Assembly: GCA_937928005.1 (NCBI GenBank)
Contig: CALFVD010000001.1
Coordinates: 1-64,000 of the forward strand
DNA from: an uncultured Neomegalonema sp.
GTDB taxonomy: Bacteria; Pseudomonadota; Alphaproteobacteria; Rhodobacterales; Rhodobacteraceae
Length of the DNA stretch: 64,000 nucleotides
Direction: 5' to 3'
Shown here: in pieces, positions 1 through 15,000 of the stretch
How positions within the stretch are numbered: position 1 is the first letter of the stretch
Layout of the letters: every line of letters starts with the position of its first letter
Program-made: the position numbers and the translations under genes
The notes under the pieces: model-generated
What the model saw: only the letters and a program-made list of their open reading frames with translations
The model's database searches: none
Told to the model about the DNA's origin: nothing

Positions 1-25
1 TCCGGCCATCTTCAGGGGTGCCTAA

Positions 26-3000
26 TCATGCAAAGGTGAAGCTGTCGCGATCGAGGGAGGCGAGCTGCGTTCCACGCAGGAACAATTCGTCCCCATCGCC
101 GAAATCAAAGAGTACGCCACCTCGTCGGTCCTGACCGTAAGGCAACAGATCATCGAAGGAGGCGACGCCGTCAATATCGATCTCTATTCGGTCGCCCTCG
201 ATCGAGAAACGACGGAAGCTGCGGGTCGTCTGATAGTCGCGGATTGTATCGGAGCCATAGCCCTCGCCGAAGCGGAACAGGTCGCTGCCCAGACCGCCCC
301 GAAGGATATCATCTCCGGTGCCGCCATCGATGGTATCACTCCCTAGCCCGCCATCGAGCCGATCGCTTCCCGACCCGCCGAATAGCAGATCGTTGCCGAA
401 CCCACCATTCGCACGGTCGTTGCCACTGCCCAGATTAAGATAGTCGTTGCCAAAGCCTGCATTGACCCGGTCGTTGCCACTGCCGCCGAAGATGCTGTCA
501 TTGCCAAAGCCGGTATTAATCCGATCATTGCCCTGCCCGCCCGCGACTACGTCATTGCCGAAGCCGGTATTGACCCGGTCGTCACCTGCACCCGCATCGA
601 CGGTGGAATCGCCGAAGCTGTCGCCGGTGATGCGGTCGTTTCCGGTAGTGCCCTGCTCGTCAACATTGTCGAGGGTACTTTCCACCGTCACCGCGACGAC
701 CCCGCGCGACGAGTTGGTGCCGTCGCTGGTGATGTAGGCAAAGCTGTCCTCGCCTACGAAACCCGCCGTCGGGGTGTAGGTGACAGAACCATCCGTGTTC
801 AGTGCCACCGATCCGGCCCCGGTCTGCTCGACCGCGATGATCGAGAGATCTTCGCCCTCGGGGTCGCTGTCATTGGCCAGAAGGGTCGCGGCATCGATGC
901 GGGTCAGATCATCGTCACTTACGGTCACCGCATCATCTCCGACTTCCGGCGCATCATTGATGAAGCGCACGCCAAAGTCGAAGGTGTCAGACACTGATTC
1001 CGTGCCATCGCTAGCCGTCACGGTCAGGGACAGATCGCCAGAGAACCCAGCGGGTGCCTGCCCCGACAACGAGATATCATCAGGGTTGAAAGATAGCCAC
1101 GATGGTAGGTCGGTGCCATCCGACAGGCTCGCTGTGAAGGCAAGAGTATCGCCGTCTACGTCCGAGAACAGATCGCCCTGAAGTGCGATATCGAACGGCG
1201 TTTCCTCGTCCACGAACCGGTCGGAAAGTGGGCCGGAGAGGGTTGGCGCATCGTTGATCGGATCAATCACAAGATCGAAGATCGTTGCCGTCTGCGCGGC
1301 CCCGTCGTTTGCAATGATTTCGAGGGCAAGAATGCCGTTCAGGTTCGCGGGCGGTGTGCCAGTGAAGCGCCGTGCGGCGGCATCGAAGACCAGCCAGTCA
1401 GGCAGCGTCCCGCCTCCGGCTCGCTGCGCCGTCAGCGTCAGCGCATCGCCGTCCACATCGTTCGCAAAATCGGTGGGCAACACGATATCGATGGCCGTGT
1501 CTTCGTCAGTATGGACCACCGGAAGCGCATCGAGTTTGGGTGCATCATTAACGTTCACTACCTCGAATTCGACCATGGTTGATGCGCTGGCCTCGCCGTC
1601 GTTGGCGATCAGGCGTAGGGTCAGGTTGCCGGTGAAATCGGTGGGTGGAGTACCGACGAGGGCGTTGAAGCCTGCATCGTACCCGATCCACGCCGGGGCC
1701 GCGCTTCCATCCGCCATCTCTAGGGTGAAGGAGAGTGCGTCTCCATCCACATCCGAGAAGAGACCGGCATCAAGGACCGCCGTGAATGGCGTATCCTCGG
1801 TGACCGAAACCGGAGAGGCAACGCCCGCCATTGGAGCATCGTTGACCGGCGTGATGGCCAGATCGAAAATGGCGGTGCTTTCGAGTGTGCCGTCACTGGC
1901 CACGATCTCGATGGTAAGAATGCCGTTGAAATCCTGCGGAGGTGTGCCGATCAGCCGCGCACCATCGAAGACCAGCCATGCAGGCAGCGCTGAGCCGTCC
2001 GCCAGCCGCGCAGACAGGGCCAGCGTATCGCCATCCGCATCTCTCGCAAAACCGTCAGGCAGGGCGATATCGACTGCCGTATCTTCGGCGACCGAGACAT
2101 CCGACAGGGTGCCGAGCGTCGGCGCATCGGGCGCAGGTGTGACGATGATATTGAACGTCGCCACACTGTCGAGCGCGCCATCGCTCGCCGTCACCACGAC
2201 CGCCAGGGTGCCATTATAATCCTGTGGCGGTGTGCCGGTGAAGCGTGTGCCGTCGAAGGTCAGCCAGTCCGGCAGGGCTGATCCATCGGCAAGGCGCGCT
2301 GAAAGGGTTAGTGCATCCCCATCCACATCGTTTGCGAACCCATCCGGCAACGCGATATCAATGGGTGCATCCTCGGCAATAGAGGCATCGGGCAGCCCGC
2401 CGATGACGGGCGCATCATTGACCGGCGCAACAATCAGATCAAAGGCGGTAGAGGTCTCGAATGCTCCGTCATTCGCCACAATCTCGACGGCGAGCGTTCC
2501 ATTGAAGTTTTGCGGCGGCGTACCGGTTAGCCGAACATCATCGAAGGCGAGCCATTCGGGCAAGGCCGTTCCATCGGCCAATCGAGCCGACAGGGCCAGC
2601 GTATCGCCGTCAGGGTCCTCCGCGAACCCGTCCGGCAGCACGATATCGACAATGGCATCCTCATCGACAGTAATATCGGCAAGGGTGGCCAGAACAGGCG
2701 CATCATTGATTGGCGCGATGATCAGATCGAAGGTCGTGGCTGCATTGAGCGCGCCATCATCTGCGCTGATCTCGATTGTCAGAATACCGTTGAAATCTTT
2801 GGGTGGTGTGCCCGTCAGCCGCGCACCATCGAAAGACAACCAGCCCGGCAGGGCCGTACCATCTGCCTGACGGGCGTTGAAGGTAAGGGCATCCCCATCC
2901 ACGTCGCTCGCGAGACCCGCAGGTAGCACGATATCGACTGGCATGTCCTCATCGGCGGTGATGTTCGGCAAGGAACCGAGCACAGGCGCATCATTGATCG

Positions 3001-6000
3001 GCGCGATGGTCAGATCGAAGGCAGTCGTCGTCTCAATCCGTCCGTCGCTTGCGGCCAACTCGACCGAGAACGTGCCATTGAAGTCCTGCGGTGGTGTTCC
3101 TGTCAGGCGTATGCCGTCGAATGCCAACCAGTCCGGCAGGGTCGAACCATCGGCCATCCGCGCCGACAGAGTGAGTGCATCACCATCGGGATCACTCGCA
3201 AATCCATCAGGCAGCACGATATCGACTACAGTATCCTCATCGACCATCACATTCGGCAGATCAGCCAGAACCGGTGCATCATTGACCGGCGCGATGATCA
3301 GATCGAAACGCGTGGTCGTGCCGAGCACGCCGTCACTGGCCATGATCTCGACCGACAGGATGCCGGTGAAGTCCTGCGGCGGCGTACCGGTGAAGCCGGT
3401 CCCGTCAAAGGCGAGCCAGACCGGTAGGGCCGTACCATCGACTAGCTGCGCCGACAACGTCAGCGCGTCGCCATCTGGGTCGGTCGCAAAATCGTCAGGC
3501 AGCACAATATTGACCGGCATATCCTCGCCGACCGTGACATCGGAAAGCGTGCCAAGAATGGGCGCATCAGGGGTGGGTACGATAACCACATCGACGGCAC
3601 GCACGGTTTCGAGCAACCCGTCGCTCGCCACGATCTCCACAGCAATCGTGCCATTGAAATCCTGCGGTGGCGTGCCGACGAAGGCGAGGAGATCGCCCCG
3701 GAAGACCAACCAGTCCGGCAGAGAGGATCCATCCGCCTGACGCGCTGTGATCGTCAGCGCATCGCCATCGGGATCGACGATCACATCGCTCGGCAACGCC
3801 GCTACGAGGCGCATATCCTCGGTTCCCAGTATCGGATCAAGTGCATTGATACGGGGCGCATCGTTTACTTCCGCCAAGGTGATGCGGACGGTCGCCGTAT
3901 CGGTCTCGCCTGTGGTATCAGTTACGGTGTAGTCGAAACTCGCGGCACCGGCCAGATCGGCATTCGGCGTGAAGATCACGTTGCCAGCGCCATCCAGTGC
4001 AACCGTTCCGCCGGTGCCATTCGAGACATCTGTGATCTGGAACCCGTGACCATCCACATCGTAATCATTGCTGGTCAGGTCACGCAGTGGGATCGTCAGT
4101 GACGTATCTTCGATACCATTTACACGGTCATCGCGGGCAAACGGAGCATCGTCCACTGGCCGCACATCCACCAGAACCTCCCCGGTAGCGAATAGTTCGC
4201 CATCCGTAATCTCGTAGGAGAATCCCAGCTGTCCGTTGTCATCGGTCCCCGGCGTATAACGGATCATACCGTTGGCCAGCATCTGCACATTTGCGCCAAG
4301 TGGGCGGACAAAGCTGATATCGTCGTTGTCCGGGTCACCGTCATTGGCGAGCAGGTCGGCGGGGTCGATATCGAGGAACCCGTCTTCGTCGATTGTGCCG
4401 CCGATATCCGTCAAGGCATACGGCAGGTCGTTTTCCGGCGTGACGGTCAGCGACACGGTTCCGATTCCGACACCGCCATTGCCGTCGATCACACGGTAGC
4501 TGAAGCCGCCATTGCCGAAATAGTCGGGACGCGGGGTGAAAACGATCCGGCCGCCAATGACTGCAACCGTCCCATTGACTGGATCAAGTACGCCATCGAA
4601 GGTGAGCGCATCGCCTTCTACATCCGTATCGTTGAGAAGCAGGGACGCCGGATCGATGGTGATTGCAGTGTCTTCAGCCGTCACAAAGCCGCCATCGGCC
4701 CCGGCGACCGGATCATCGTTCACCGCCGCGAAGGTCACGATGATATTGCCTGTTTCCACCGAATCCAGACGCTCATCGGTAATGGTATAGGTGAAGGCGA
4801 TCTCGCCGTTGAAATTCTCACGCGGGGTCAGGGCATAGGTGCCGTCGGGGCGCTGAACCGCGATGCCATTCTCTGCTGTTGGTAGAATTTCGAGGAACCG
4901 CAACGCATCGCCGTCAGGATCGATATCGTTTGCCATTAAATCATCGGGTGAGACGATAAAGGCGGTATCCTCGAACCCAAAGAGCCGATCGATGACGGTT
5001 TCGGGGCGCTGGTTGGTCGATGTGATCTGAACATCAACCGTGGCGGCCGTGCTGCCATTATTATCATCCGTGACGACGTAATCGAAGCTCGCGGCCCCGT
5101 CGAAATTGTAATCCGGCGTGAAGACGATCTGTCCGCCATTCAGCGTGACGGTGCCATTAATCGCGTTTGTGACGCTCTCCACACGCAACGTATCACCATC
5201 GACATCGCTGTCATTGGCCAGAAGCTGTGCGGCGTCGATAGTCAGCGGCGTGTCTTCGAAGCCGTTCGCCCGATCATCGACGGCTACCGGCGCATCGTTG
5301 AGCGGGGCGACCTCGATCTCGACGCGACCCTCGCTTGCGCCTTCCTGCCCGTCTTCCAGCATGTATGTGAAGACAACAGGGCCGGAGAATTCAGGCGGCG
5401 GCGTGTAGGTCAGCACCGCGCCCGCGTTCTGGGCATCGGTCAGCGGGGTCGGGGCATCGAGCACCGTTCCATCCGCCAGACGCAGCGAGAGCGCGCCGGT
5501 ATCAGGGGCGGCGATGGCGCTGATCCAGATCGGATCGCCGTCATCGTCGCGGTCATTAGCCAAAAGGCTCGCCAGCGAGATATCAACCGATGCATCCTCA
5601 TTGACCGTCACTTCGTCGGTTAGTGCGTCGGGCAGTTCGCGCTGTGGAGCGATATTGAGGACGATGGTCGCGGGTGCAGTGGATACCGCGTCGTACGTAT
5701 CGCGGGCGGTATACTCAATCGCGAGGCTGCCGTTGAAATCTTCCGGGCGGAAAACGGTGATGCCCTCATCCGTAACGGAAAGGCGGAATGCGCCCGCCGC
5801 ATCGAGATTCAGATCATTGATATCTATCACCTCGATGTCGTCATCCACGACGATATCGCGGATCAAGGCAAAGGCGGGTGTATCGGAACTGGCGGCAATG
5901 TCCACCCGTGTCGAGATTGCGCCAACATACTCATTCGGCGCTGCGCCCGTGAAGCTGAGGGTGGCGGCATCGAATTCCAGCCAGTCGGGCAGACCCGTGC

Positions 6001-9000
6001 GATAGGCATGATCTGCCGTCGGCGTCGCCGCATCCGATACGGGCAGGGCAAATAAACCCTGCGCCGAGAAGAAGTCCGGCACATCGAACAGGGCATTGAT
6101 CGCGGGGTCGATTGGCGCAAACGGGTCGATCCGCACTTCGATGCTGACGGCGGGTTCCTCGGCCCCGTCCGGGGTCAGCGACACCCAGACCCGCGCGATG
6201 CTCTCATCGGCATCGGGGGTGATGCCCGTTTGCGAGAACGTCATTGTCTGCGCGTCGAAGGCCAGCCATGCTGGCAGTTCGCGGCCCGTCCACAGGTCGG
6301 CGCTGGCCGTCCAGTCCGTACCGGTATCCACGGCCATCATCGACGGCGCATAGGCCAGACCCGATGTCAGCGCCGGATCGGCGGGATCGATGGTCATGCC
6401 GTCCTCGAAGGTCGAGACGACGCCCTCGGCATCGGTATGGGTAAAGGCCAGCGCCACGTCGAGCGCGCCCGCCCCCTCCGGCGGCGTCCCCGTGAAGGTC
6501 AGCGCGTCGGCATCGAAGGTCAGCCAGTCCGGCAGGGCCGAGCCGTCTCCCAAGGTCGCGGTGACGGGAACCCCGGCCAGATCGGCGGCAAAGCCCGTCG
6601 CCACCGGATCGCGGCCCGAGAAATCATCCGACACGACGCCGAGAATGCTCGCATCCTCGAAGAAGATCACGTCGCCTTCGGGATCCATGTCGTTGGCGAA
6701 GGCTTCCGCCGCGATGATCGTGACGGGCAGGTCTTCGAGGCCCGCGAGGACATCGTCGCGCAGGACCGGCGCATCATTGTCCGGCAGAACGTTGATCGCG
6801 ACGAAGCCCGTATCGGTATCCTGCCCGTCGGTCACGATATATTCGAACCCGGCCTCGCCATTGTAGTCGCGGCGGGGTGTGAAGGCGATCATGCCAGTTT
6901 CGGTGAACGTCACCTTGCCGTTGAGCGGAAACCGCTCGAAGCCGGAGATGGTCAGGATATCGCCATCCGCATCGGTGTCGTTCACCAGCAGGGTCGCGGG
7001 GTCGATGATGATGACCGCGTCCTCGACCGTCTCGAACCCGCTGTCGTCGCGGGCCATGGGTGGATCGTTGAGCGGGATGACCGTGAACTCGACCAATCCG
7101 ATAGAGCTTGCCCCGAAGCTGTCGGTCGCCTCGTAACGCAGGGTTGCGTCGCCGAGCGTATCGTGTTCCACATCGATCCAGCGCACACCATCCACATCGG
7201 TGCGGATCGTGGCAGTGCCGTTCCGCACTTCCACGATATCCGTCAGGTCGAAATCATCGCCCTCGACGTCGATATCGTTGGCCAGCAGATCGGCCACGGC
7301 GATACTGTTGACGATTCCGAGCCGGTTCTCGAACCGGTCAAGTTCTGTCTTCGGAGCATCGTTGACGGCAGCAAGATCGAGTTCAACCGCCGCCCAAGAG
7401 GTTAGCCCATCTGGGTCGCGCACCTCGTATTCAAATCCGGCATAGCCGAAATGATCCGCATCCGGCACGAAGACGACGCTCTGGGTGCCAAGGCCTGTCA
7501 CCTGAAGGCTAGCACCGCCGTTTGTACCATAGAGCTGGTCGCCTAGCGGCTGTCCATCTGCTCCGGTCACGGCTCGAAAATTGCCGGTCAGCGACAGCGT
7601 GTCGCCGTCGATATCGGTATCATTAGCTAGCAATACCGCCGGATCGATGAACAGTATTTCATCCTCGACGCCCGCGATTACCCCGTCAGGCACGGCTATC
7701 GGCGCGTCGTTTACCGCCCGCACGTTTACCTCAACGCGAGCACTGGACTCGCGCCCAAAGGCATCGCGCACGGTGTAGCGGAAGAAGGCATCGCCGTTGA
7801 AATCCTGCGCGCCGGTGAACTCGATGTTCCCATCTGCCAGCACCTGCCCCGATCCGTTTTCGAAATCCGAGACGGACACGATCTCCAACGCATTCGCGCC
7901 CTCGGTTGCGTCATTGAGTGTTAGTGTTGCGAGGTTGATCGTGAACGGCACATCCTCGTCTACAAAACGCACCACGTCATCGGCGGCATTGAACCGCCCC
8001 ACCCGCGTCAGCGTGTCGATGGCCGCCCGGTCCCATTCAGTGCCGTCATCGAAGCGGATGATCTCGATCCCGCTCGCCGTGCCGAGGAAGTGGTCGGCAA
8101 TCCGCATCGTATCAATGCCGAAGCCGTCATCGCGCTCCAATTCGATCAGCAGGTCGTCGCCGTCGATCACGAGACTGATATCTTTTGGTTCTATGCCGGC
8201 ATCAATTTCGACCACATCGGCATCGGTGATAGCACCTGTCTCGATGACGATATCCGCCCCGGAATCGTAGCCGAAGCTATACGTATCCGAGCCACCCGCG
8301 CCGTCGAGCGTATCATCGCCAAAGCCGCCCTCAAACACGTCGTTACCCGTGCTGCCTGTGATGCTATCGGCGTATTCGGACCCGATCACCATCTCAATAT
8401 TGGTGAGTTGGTCGCCCGCCGCCTCACCCGCGCTGCCCAGTCCTGTGGTCAAGTCGAGCGCGATGGCCTCGTCGGCCTCGCTGTAATCAGCAATATCGAA
8501 GCCTGCGCCGCCGTCAATGCTGTCCGCCCCCCGGCCACCCATGAAGCGGTTATCGGCATCGTCGCCGCGCAAGGTATCGTTGTGGAAGCTGCCAGTGATC
8601 AATTCAATCCCGTCCAGTACGTCACCTTCGGCATCGCCACCGCCCGCCGAGGCATCGAGCAAATCGACCGTCACGCCGCTGGCGGAGGTCGAGTAATCGA
8701 CCCTGTCAAAGCCCGCCCCACCGATCATGGTATCGGCTCCGCGCCCGCCGCGCAGCACGTCATCCCCGGCCCCGCCGTCAAGCGTATCGTCGCCCCGTCC
8801 GCCTTGCAGCACGTTGGCGGCATCGTCGCCGGTCAGCGTGTCGGCGAAGTCGGTTCCGGTCAGGTTCTCGATGCTGTCGAGAACATCGCCAGTTGCATCG
8901 CCGCCCGTTGCGGTGCCATCAGCGAGTGAGACACTGACCGCTGCGGTGGAAGTCTGGTAGGTCGCCGTATCGCTGCCCGCGCCGCCGGACAGCAGGTCGC

Positions 9001-12000
9001 CGCCGGTCCCACCGTCAAGCGTGTCGTCTCCCGCAGCACCGATGAGTACGTCGTCGCCCTCGCGCCCAATCAACAGGTCACGACCGTCCGCGCCGTCGAG
9101 GGTATTATTCGTGGCGTCCCCGCCCAGTTCATCAGAATACCGTGTTCCGAGCAATGCTTCGATATTTGTGTAGATATCGCCTTGGGCGAACCCGCCCTGC
9201 CCGATCCGCGCCGCCAGATCGGCACGAACGCCGATATTAGAGCCAGCAAAGGTGATGGTATCGTAACCATCGCCCCCATCAATGCTGTCAGCGCCATCAC
9301 CACCATCAAGCAGATCGTCACCATCCCGCCCAAAGAGATCGTCATCCCCTTCGCGGCCTGCGATGGTTTCGCTACGTTGGCTGCCGATAATCAGATCGCG
9401 ATCCGCGCCACCCTCTAGCAGCGTGCGGATATCCGCCGATATGTCGATGCTGACCGTGCCGTTATCCGTTACCCCGTCATCATCTGCGACCGCGTATTCC
9501 AGCGATGTTGTGCCGCTGTAGGCAGGGCCGTAATCGACCACGATGAACTCGCCGCCCCCGTAGACCGAGCCAGTTCCGTTCGCCGTGGAGACCAACCCTG
9601 CAAAGGTCAGGTAATCGAGGGGGTTGGGATAGATCAGGCTGCTGATATCTACATCGAAATCGTTCGCCATCAGGTCGGTGACGCGCAGCACCAGCGGCAC
9701 GTCAAGGCTGGTTGCACCCGCATCAGGGTCGGCAGTTGGTGCATCGTTTACCGCGATGATCGAGACATCGACAGTGCCCGTATCCGTGCCGTCGGCATCA
9801 TCGGTGACGGTGTACTCAAAATCGACGCCTATGGTCTGGTTCAGGCCCGGCGTATAGACAATATCGCCGTCCTCGTTCAGCGTAACGCTGCCTGTGGAAA
9901 GGCCTTGCATACGCACATCCGTAATGCGCAGGACGTCCCGATCGATATCGGTATCATTGGCTAGCAGAGTCGCTGCTTTGATCACCAGCGGCACGTCCTC
10001 GTAAAGCGTGACGGTATCGTCGCCCGCCACGGGCGGCGCATCGCCCACCGGCTCGAAATACATCGTGACCCGCGCATCGTCCACCAAACCACCCTCATCG
10101 CGCACGACGTAGGAGAAGCTAGCCTCGCCCCAGTAATCGGCATCCGGCGTGAAGGTAATCGTGCCGTCTTCGTTCAGGACGACCGTACCGTTCTCCGCAA
10201 AGCTGACCGAGGCGGGGGTCAGCGACAGACCATCGATATCCGTATCGTTCGCCAGCAAATCCGTGATGGAGATCGTCAGCGGCACATCCTCGGTGCCGTT
10301 CAGGAAGAAGACGCTGTTGTCGTCATAGCGTTCATCGCGCGCGGTCGGTGCATCATTGACTGGATCGATCTGGATGTTGACCCGCCCTTCGGTCACACCG
10401 CCTTGCCCGTCATCGACCGTATAGAAGAAATAAGCCTCGCCGTTCACATTCGCGCCGGGCGTGAAGGCGATCTCGCCATTGTCGAACAATTCGACCGTCC
10501 CGCCACTGGCACGGCGTACGCTCGTGACCGTTAAGATGTCAAAATCACGATCAATGTCATTGAGCAGAAGGTCCGCTACCGAGATCAGGATCGGCGCGTC
10601 CTCGTCGGTGGTAAAGCTGTCGATTTCCAGTTCAGGAGCATTGTTGACCGGTGCGACCGAGACGGTGACATTTGCCGTGGTCGTGCCGCCCTCACCATCG
10701 GAAACAGTATAGCTGAAGGTGGCCTCGCCAAAGAAATAGGGCGTTGGTGTCACGCGGATCTGGCCGTCGAAAGTCAGTTCGACTGATAGGCTCGCCGTGG
10801 ACAGAACGCTCTCGATGGTCAGCGCATCGCCATCTATATCGCTATCATTGGCCAGTAGTGTCGTCGGATCGATGATGAATGCGATGTCCTCATCCGTCAC
10901 GAAGCCGCTATCGTCCACCGCAAGAGGAGCATCGTTGACGCTCTCGACATTGATGGAGACAGTCGCCTCGGCCCGCCCGCCCTCTGGCGTGTTCGCCACA
11001 TAGCGGAAGCTCGCCGGACCATTGTAATTCGCATCGGGCGTGAACCCGATCTCGCCATTGCTCGACAGGCTGACGGTGCCATGTTGGGCATCGAAGACCT
11101 GCGACAGGATCAGTCGGTCACCATCCACGTCGTTCGAGAGGAGGCGCAGCGTCTCGATGGTCAGGAAGCCGTCTTCCTCCACGGTGAACCCGTCATCGTC
11201 GAGGGCGCTGGCCAGCGGGTTGACGCGCATATCGACCGTACCAGTTGCCGCACCGCCCTGCCCGTCGATGACCGAATAGGTGAAGGTGGTCGACCCCGTG
11301 AAGCCGGAAGCGGCGGTGAAGACGATATTGCCGTCTGCATCAATCTCTGCCGTTCCATTCTCGCCGCCATCCACGGCGATGATCGAAAGCGTATCGCCAT
11401 CGGCGTCGAAATCGTTGCGCAGCAGATCGATGGCGGCAATCGTCACCGGCTCGCCTTCGCGCGCGGCGATGATGCCGTCTCCAACCGCCACGGGTGCGTT
11501 ATTGTCCAGCAATGTCAGTAGCGTCTCGCGGGTCCAAACCACCCCATCGCCAAACGCAATCTCCTCGATCCCGCTGCCGTCCTCGGCCAGCGCATCGCGC
11601 AGGACAAGGCGGTCATCGCGGCCTGCCAGCGACAGAACGATGCTATCGCTACCTCGGTAGAGCCGCGCCACGCTGGCCTCGGCGGATAGAATATCGACCA
11701 GTTCCAGCCGGTCATCGGCGCTGGTTGAGCCATCTTCAAAGACGTCACTTCCATCGCCGCTGTTATAGACGTAGAGGTCTGCGCCCTCGCCACCCGAAAG
11801 CCAATCATCGCCTTGACCTCCTTCGAGAACATCATCACTCGCAAACCCGCGTATACCGATGCCCTCATCGGAATTGGCGAACTCAAGCACGGCGCTCCGC
11901 ATCTCGGCCAGCGTCCAGACCGCGCCATCGGCGAATTCGATGGCCTCGACACCCCCCGCATCGCCCAGCAGCGTTCCCGCGATGGTGATCCGATCCCGCG

Positions 12001-15000
12001 TGTCTTCACCGAAGCGTAGCACGAGGTCCGCCCCATTCGCGGGACTTCGCGTCACGCTCGTCAGGTCCGCCAACCCATAATCTGTTAGGCGCAGGATATC
12101 GCCGCTCGTTTGGCCCCCATCTGAAATCCGGTCGTCTTCATCACCGGCGGCATATTCATAGACATCGTTACCCTCGCCCCCCGTTAATAGATCGTCGCCC
12201 GCACCACCGCGCAGAACGTCGTCTTCGACGCTGCCGATGATCTGATCGTCGTTATCGCTCGGATCGCCGATGACCAGCGCCGCGCGCATCTCGGCCAAGG
12301 ACAGGGTCTCGCCCGTATCGCTGAAGGTGATTTCCTCGATCTGATCGGCGGTCCGTCGGGCAAGGCCGTTGATGATGGTGATGCTGTCACCATTGATGCC
12401 GAGCCGCAGGATAAGATCTTCTCCCTCTCGCCCCCGGCGCTCGAAGGACGTATCGGCAAGCGTGTATCCATTCACCTCAATCCGGTCAAAGCCACCGCCC
12501 GCATCGCGGATCGTCTCCGCTCCGTCGCCTGCTGCAAAGCGGTATAGGTCATCGCCCGCAAGCCCCGATAGCGCATCATCGCCAGTACCGCCCTCCAGCG
12601 TGTCGTTCCCGGTCGTACCTGTCAGGCGATCATCGCCATTGGTCGCAAGATTGCGCAGGGCAAGAGTTTCAAAATTAGAGCGCCACCAGATCGTGCCGTC
12701 ATCGAAGATAATGCTATCCACACCCTCGCGTGCATTCGACGGATACCCGTCCCGAACGGTAATCCGTCCGCCATCACCCTCATCTTCTGCAGAGGGTAGG
12801 ATTTCGATTGCCAGATCGTCGCCGATCCCATTGCGAAGACGCACAGAGGTCGGATCGATGCCTTCCAGCCGCAGCACATCGCCCGTATCCCGATTGTCAT
12901 CGATGATGACGTCGAAGCCATCTCCGCGCGTGTAGATATACGTATCGTTCCCGGATCCACCGTCGATCAGGTCATTGCCCGCACCACCATCGAACGTCTC
13001 CGCACTGTCGAAGCCGGTGATGACGTCATTGCCGTCCGTCGCCTGCTCAAACGCCAGCCGAGCGCGAACATCATCCATCGTCCAGCGTTCACCGCTGGCG
13101 AAGACGATTTCCTCAATCCCATCGGGGTAGTTATCCACGAGAGTATTCTCGACGATCAGCCGGTCGTCCGTTCCGGCGAATTCCAGCACGAGGGTATTTG
13201 ACGGATAATGCCCGATCCGTAGCGATACCTCGCCTGGCTCGTACCCAGTGATCAGAATTCTGTCATTGTCCCGGTCGCCGCCGTCATGGATCGAATCCAC
13301 GCCGTCGCCCCGCGCGAAGATGTAGGTATCCGATCCATCACCGCCCTGAAGGCGGTCGTTTCCAATGCCGCCACCGAGCACGTTGCCGCCGCCGTTGCCG
13401 CGCACCTGGTCGTCACCGTCCGTTGCATCCACTGCCGCGAGGATCGTGCCGATATCGGCAAGAGAATAGCTGTCATCGCCATTCGCGAAGGCGACCTCTT
13501 CGATGTTGTAGTGAATGCCGTTCAGCGTATTTGGAATCCGCAGGCTATCGTCACTTTCCACGAAAGTGATCAGCAATGTCCCGCCGTTGCCAGCCTCACG
13601 TGCGAAGATCAGATCGTCGCGTCCGTAGCCTTCAATGAGAATGCGGTCAGTATCGCTCTGGCCGCCCTCGATCACCGTATCATGGCCATCGCCTGCCCCA
13701 AAGACATAGGTATCGTTGCCTGCTCCGCCATAGATGACATTGTCACCGGACCCGCTGTGCAGGATATTCGCGTCGTTGTTTCCGACAATCCGTGCATTAT
13801 CGGATGTTAGGTTTCGGTCATCGAGGATACGCTGGAAAACATCCGTATCGAGCAGACTGTCAGTTAAAACAGGCGTTCCGGACGTAATATCGTAGAACTC
13901 GAATTTCTCGATCTGGGCAAGGATAGCGTTGCCATTCCCGCCCTGTAATCCGCCGACCACGACGATCTGATCGTCACTTCCCTCAAAACGGATAACAAGA
14001 TCATAGGCATAAGCGCGCGATTGCGTGAAGATGGCGTCCGTGAGGGCGTAACCTTCGATGCGAATGGTATCTGTACCCCCACTACCGTCCTTGATGATAT
14101 CCTTACCACCGCCCACACGGTATACATAGGCATCGTTCGATCTCAGGCCCGAAAATATCTCATCGGCTTCGGTCGATACGAAGGTATCGGCCCCGGTCGT
14201 GCCTTCGATGGTGTCGCGAACTGTCAACCCGGCGATAATGCCCGTAAGATCGAGAGGATCATCTACCCCGTTCGTAAATTCGATAGTCTCAATCCGATCG
14301 CTCGTTTGGTTCGACAAAGCGTTCGTGATCGTGATTTTGTCATCGCTTCCCGCGAAGGTAATTAGCAGAGCATCGATTACATCGGTATCGGGTGCGAAGC
14401 TCAGATCAGAACTCGTATACCCTGTGATGCGGATACTGTCGGCGCGCGAGGAGTTTCCGCCGTTATCATCAATGATGTCGTGACCGTCGCCTTGTGCAAA
14501 GAGATAAGTATCAGACCCCGAGCGACCTGAAAGCCAGTCGTTACCCGCTCCTCCAGCCAGAGTGGTCTCGAAGGGTAAACCGAGAATGCGGTCATCACCA
14601 GAGGTGGCCGCATCGGTCAGCATGATGTCGCGGATGTCCGCCAGCGTGAACGCATCGCTGCCATCTCCAAACCGGATTTCCTCTATCCGGTTTGCCCCGA
14701 CAGAGCCGAGTGTGCCAATGATGCGAATGCTGTCATCACTGTTATTGAAGGTAACGATCAAATCATTCACGGCGTTCGGGTCGCGCGAGAACCGGATGTC
14801 GGCGCGCGTATACCCCTCGATCCTCAGCGCATCACCGTTCGTGTTTGAATCATCCTCGATTACATCGTTCCCGCCGCCTCTTGCAAAGACATAGAGATCG
14901 TTGGAGCCATTCCCCCGCAAGTAATCGTCTCCCGAACCGCCGTCGAGCGTATCCATTGCCGTTGTTCCGAGGAGACGATCATTGCCCTCACTGCCGTTCT

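Noticed and set aside
979-3860. Regular repeats that might suggest a CRISPR array
   Set aside because: Units are 288 bp, in frame and encode He_PIG-like domains; there are no short repeats with unique spacers.
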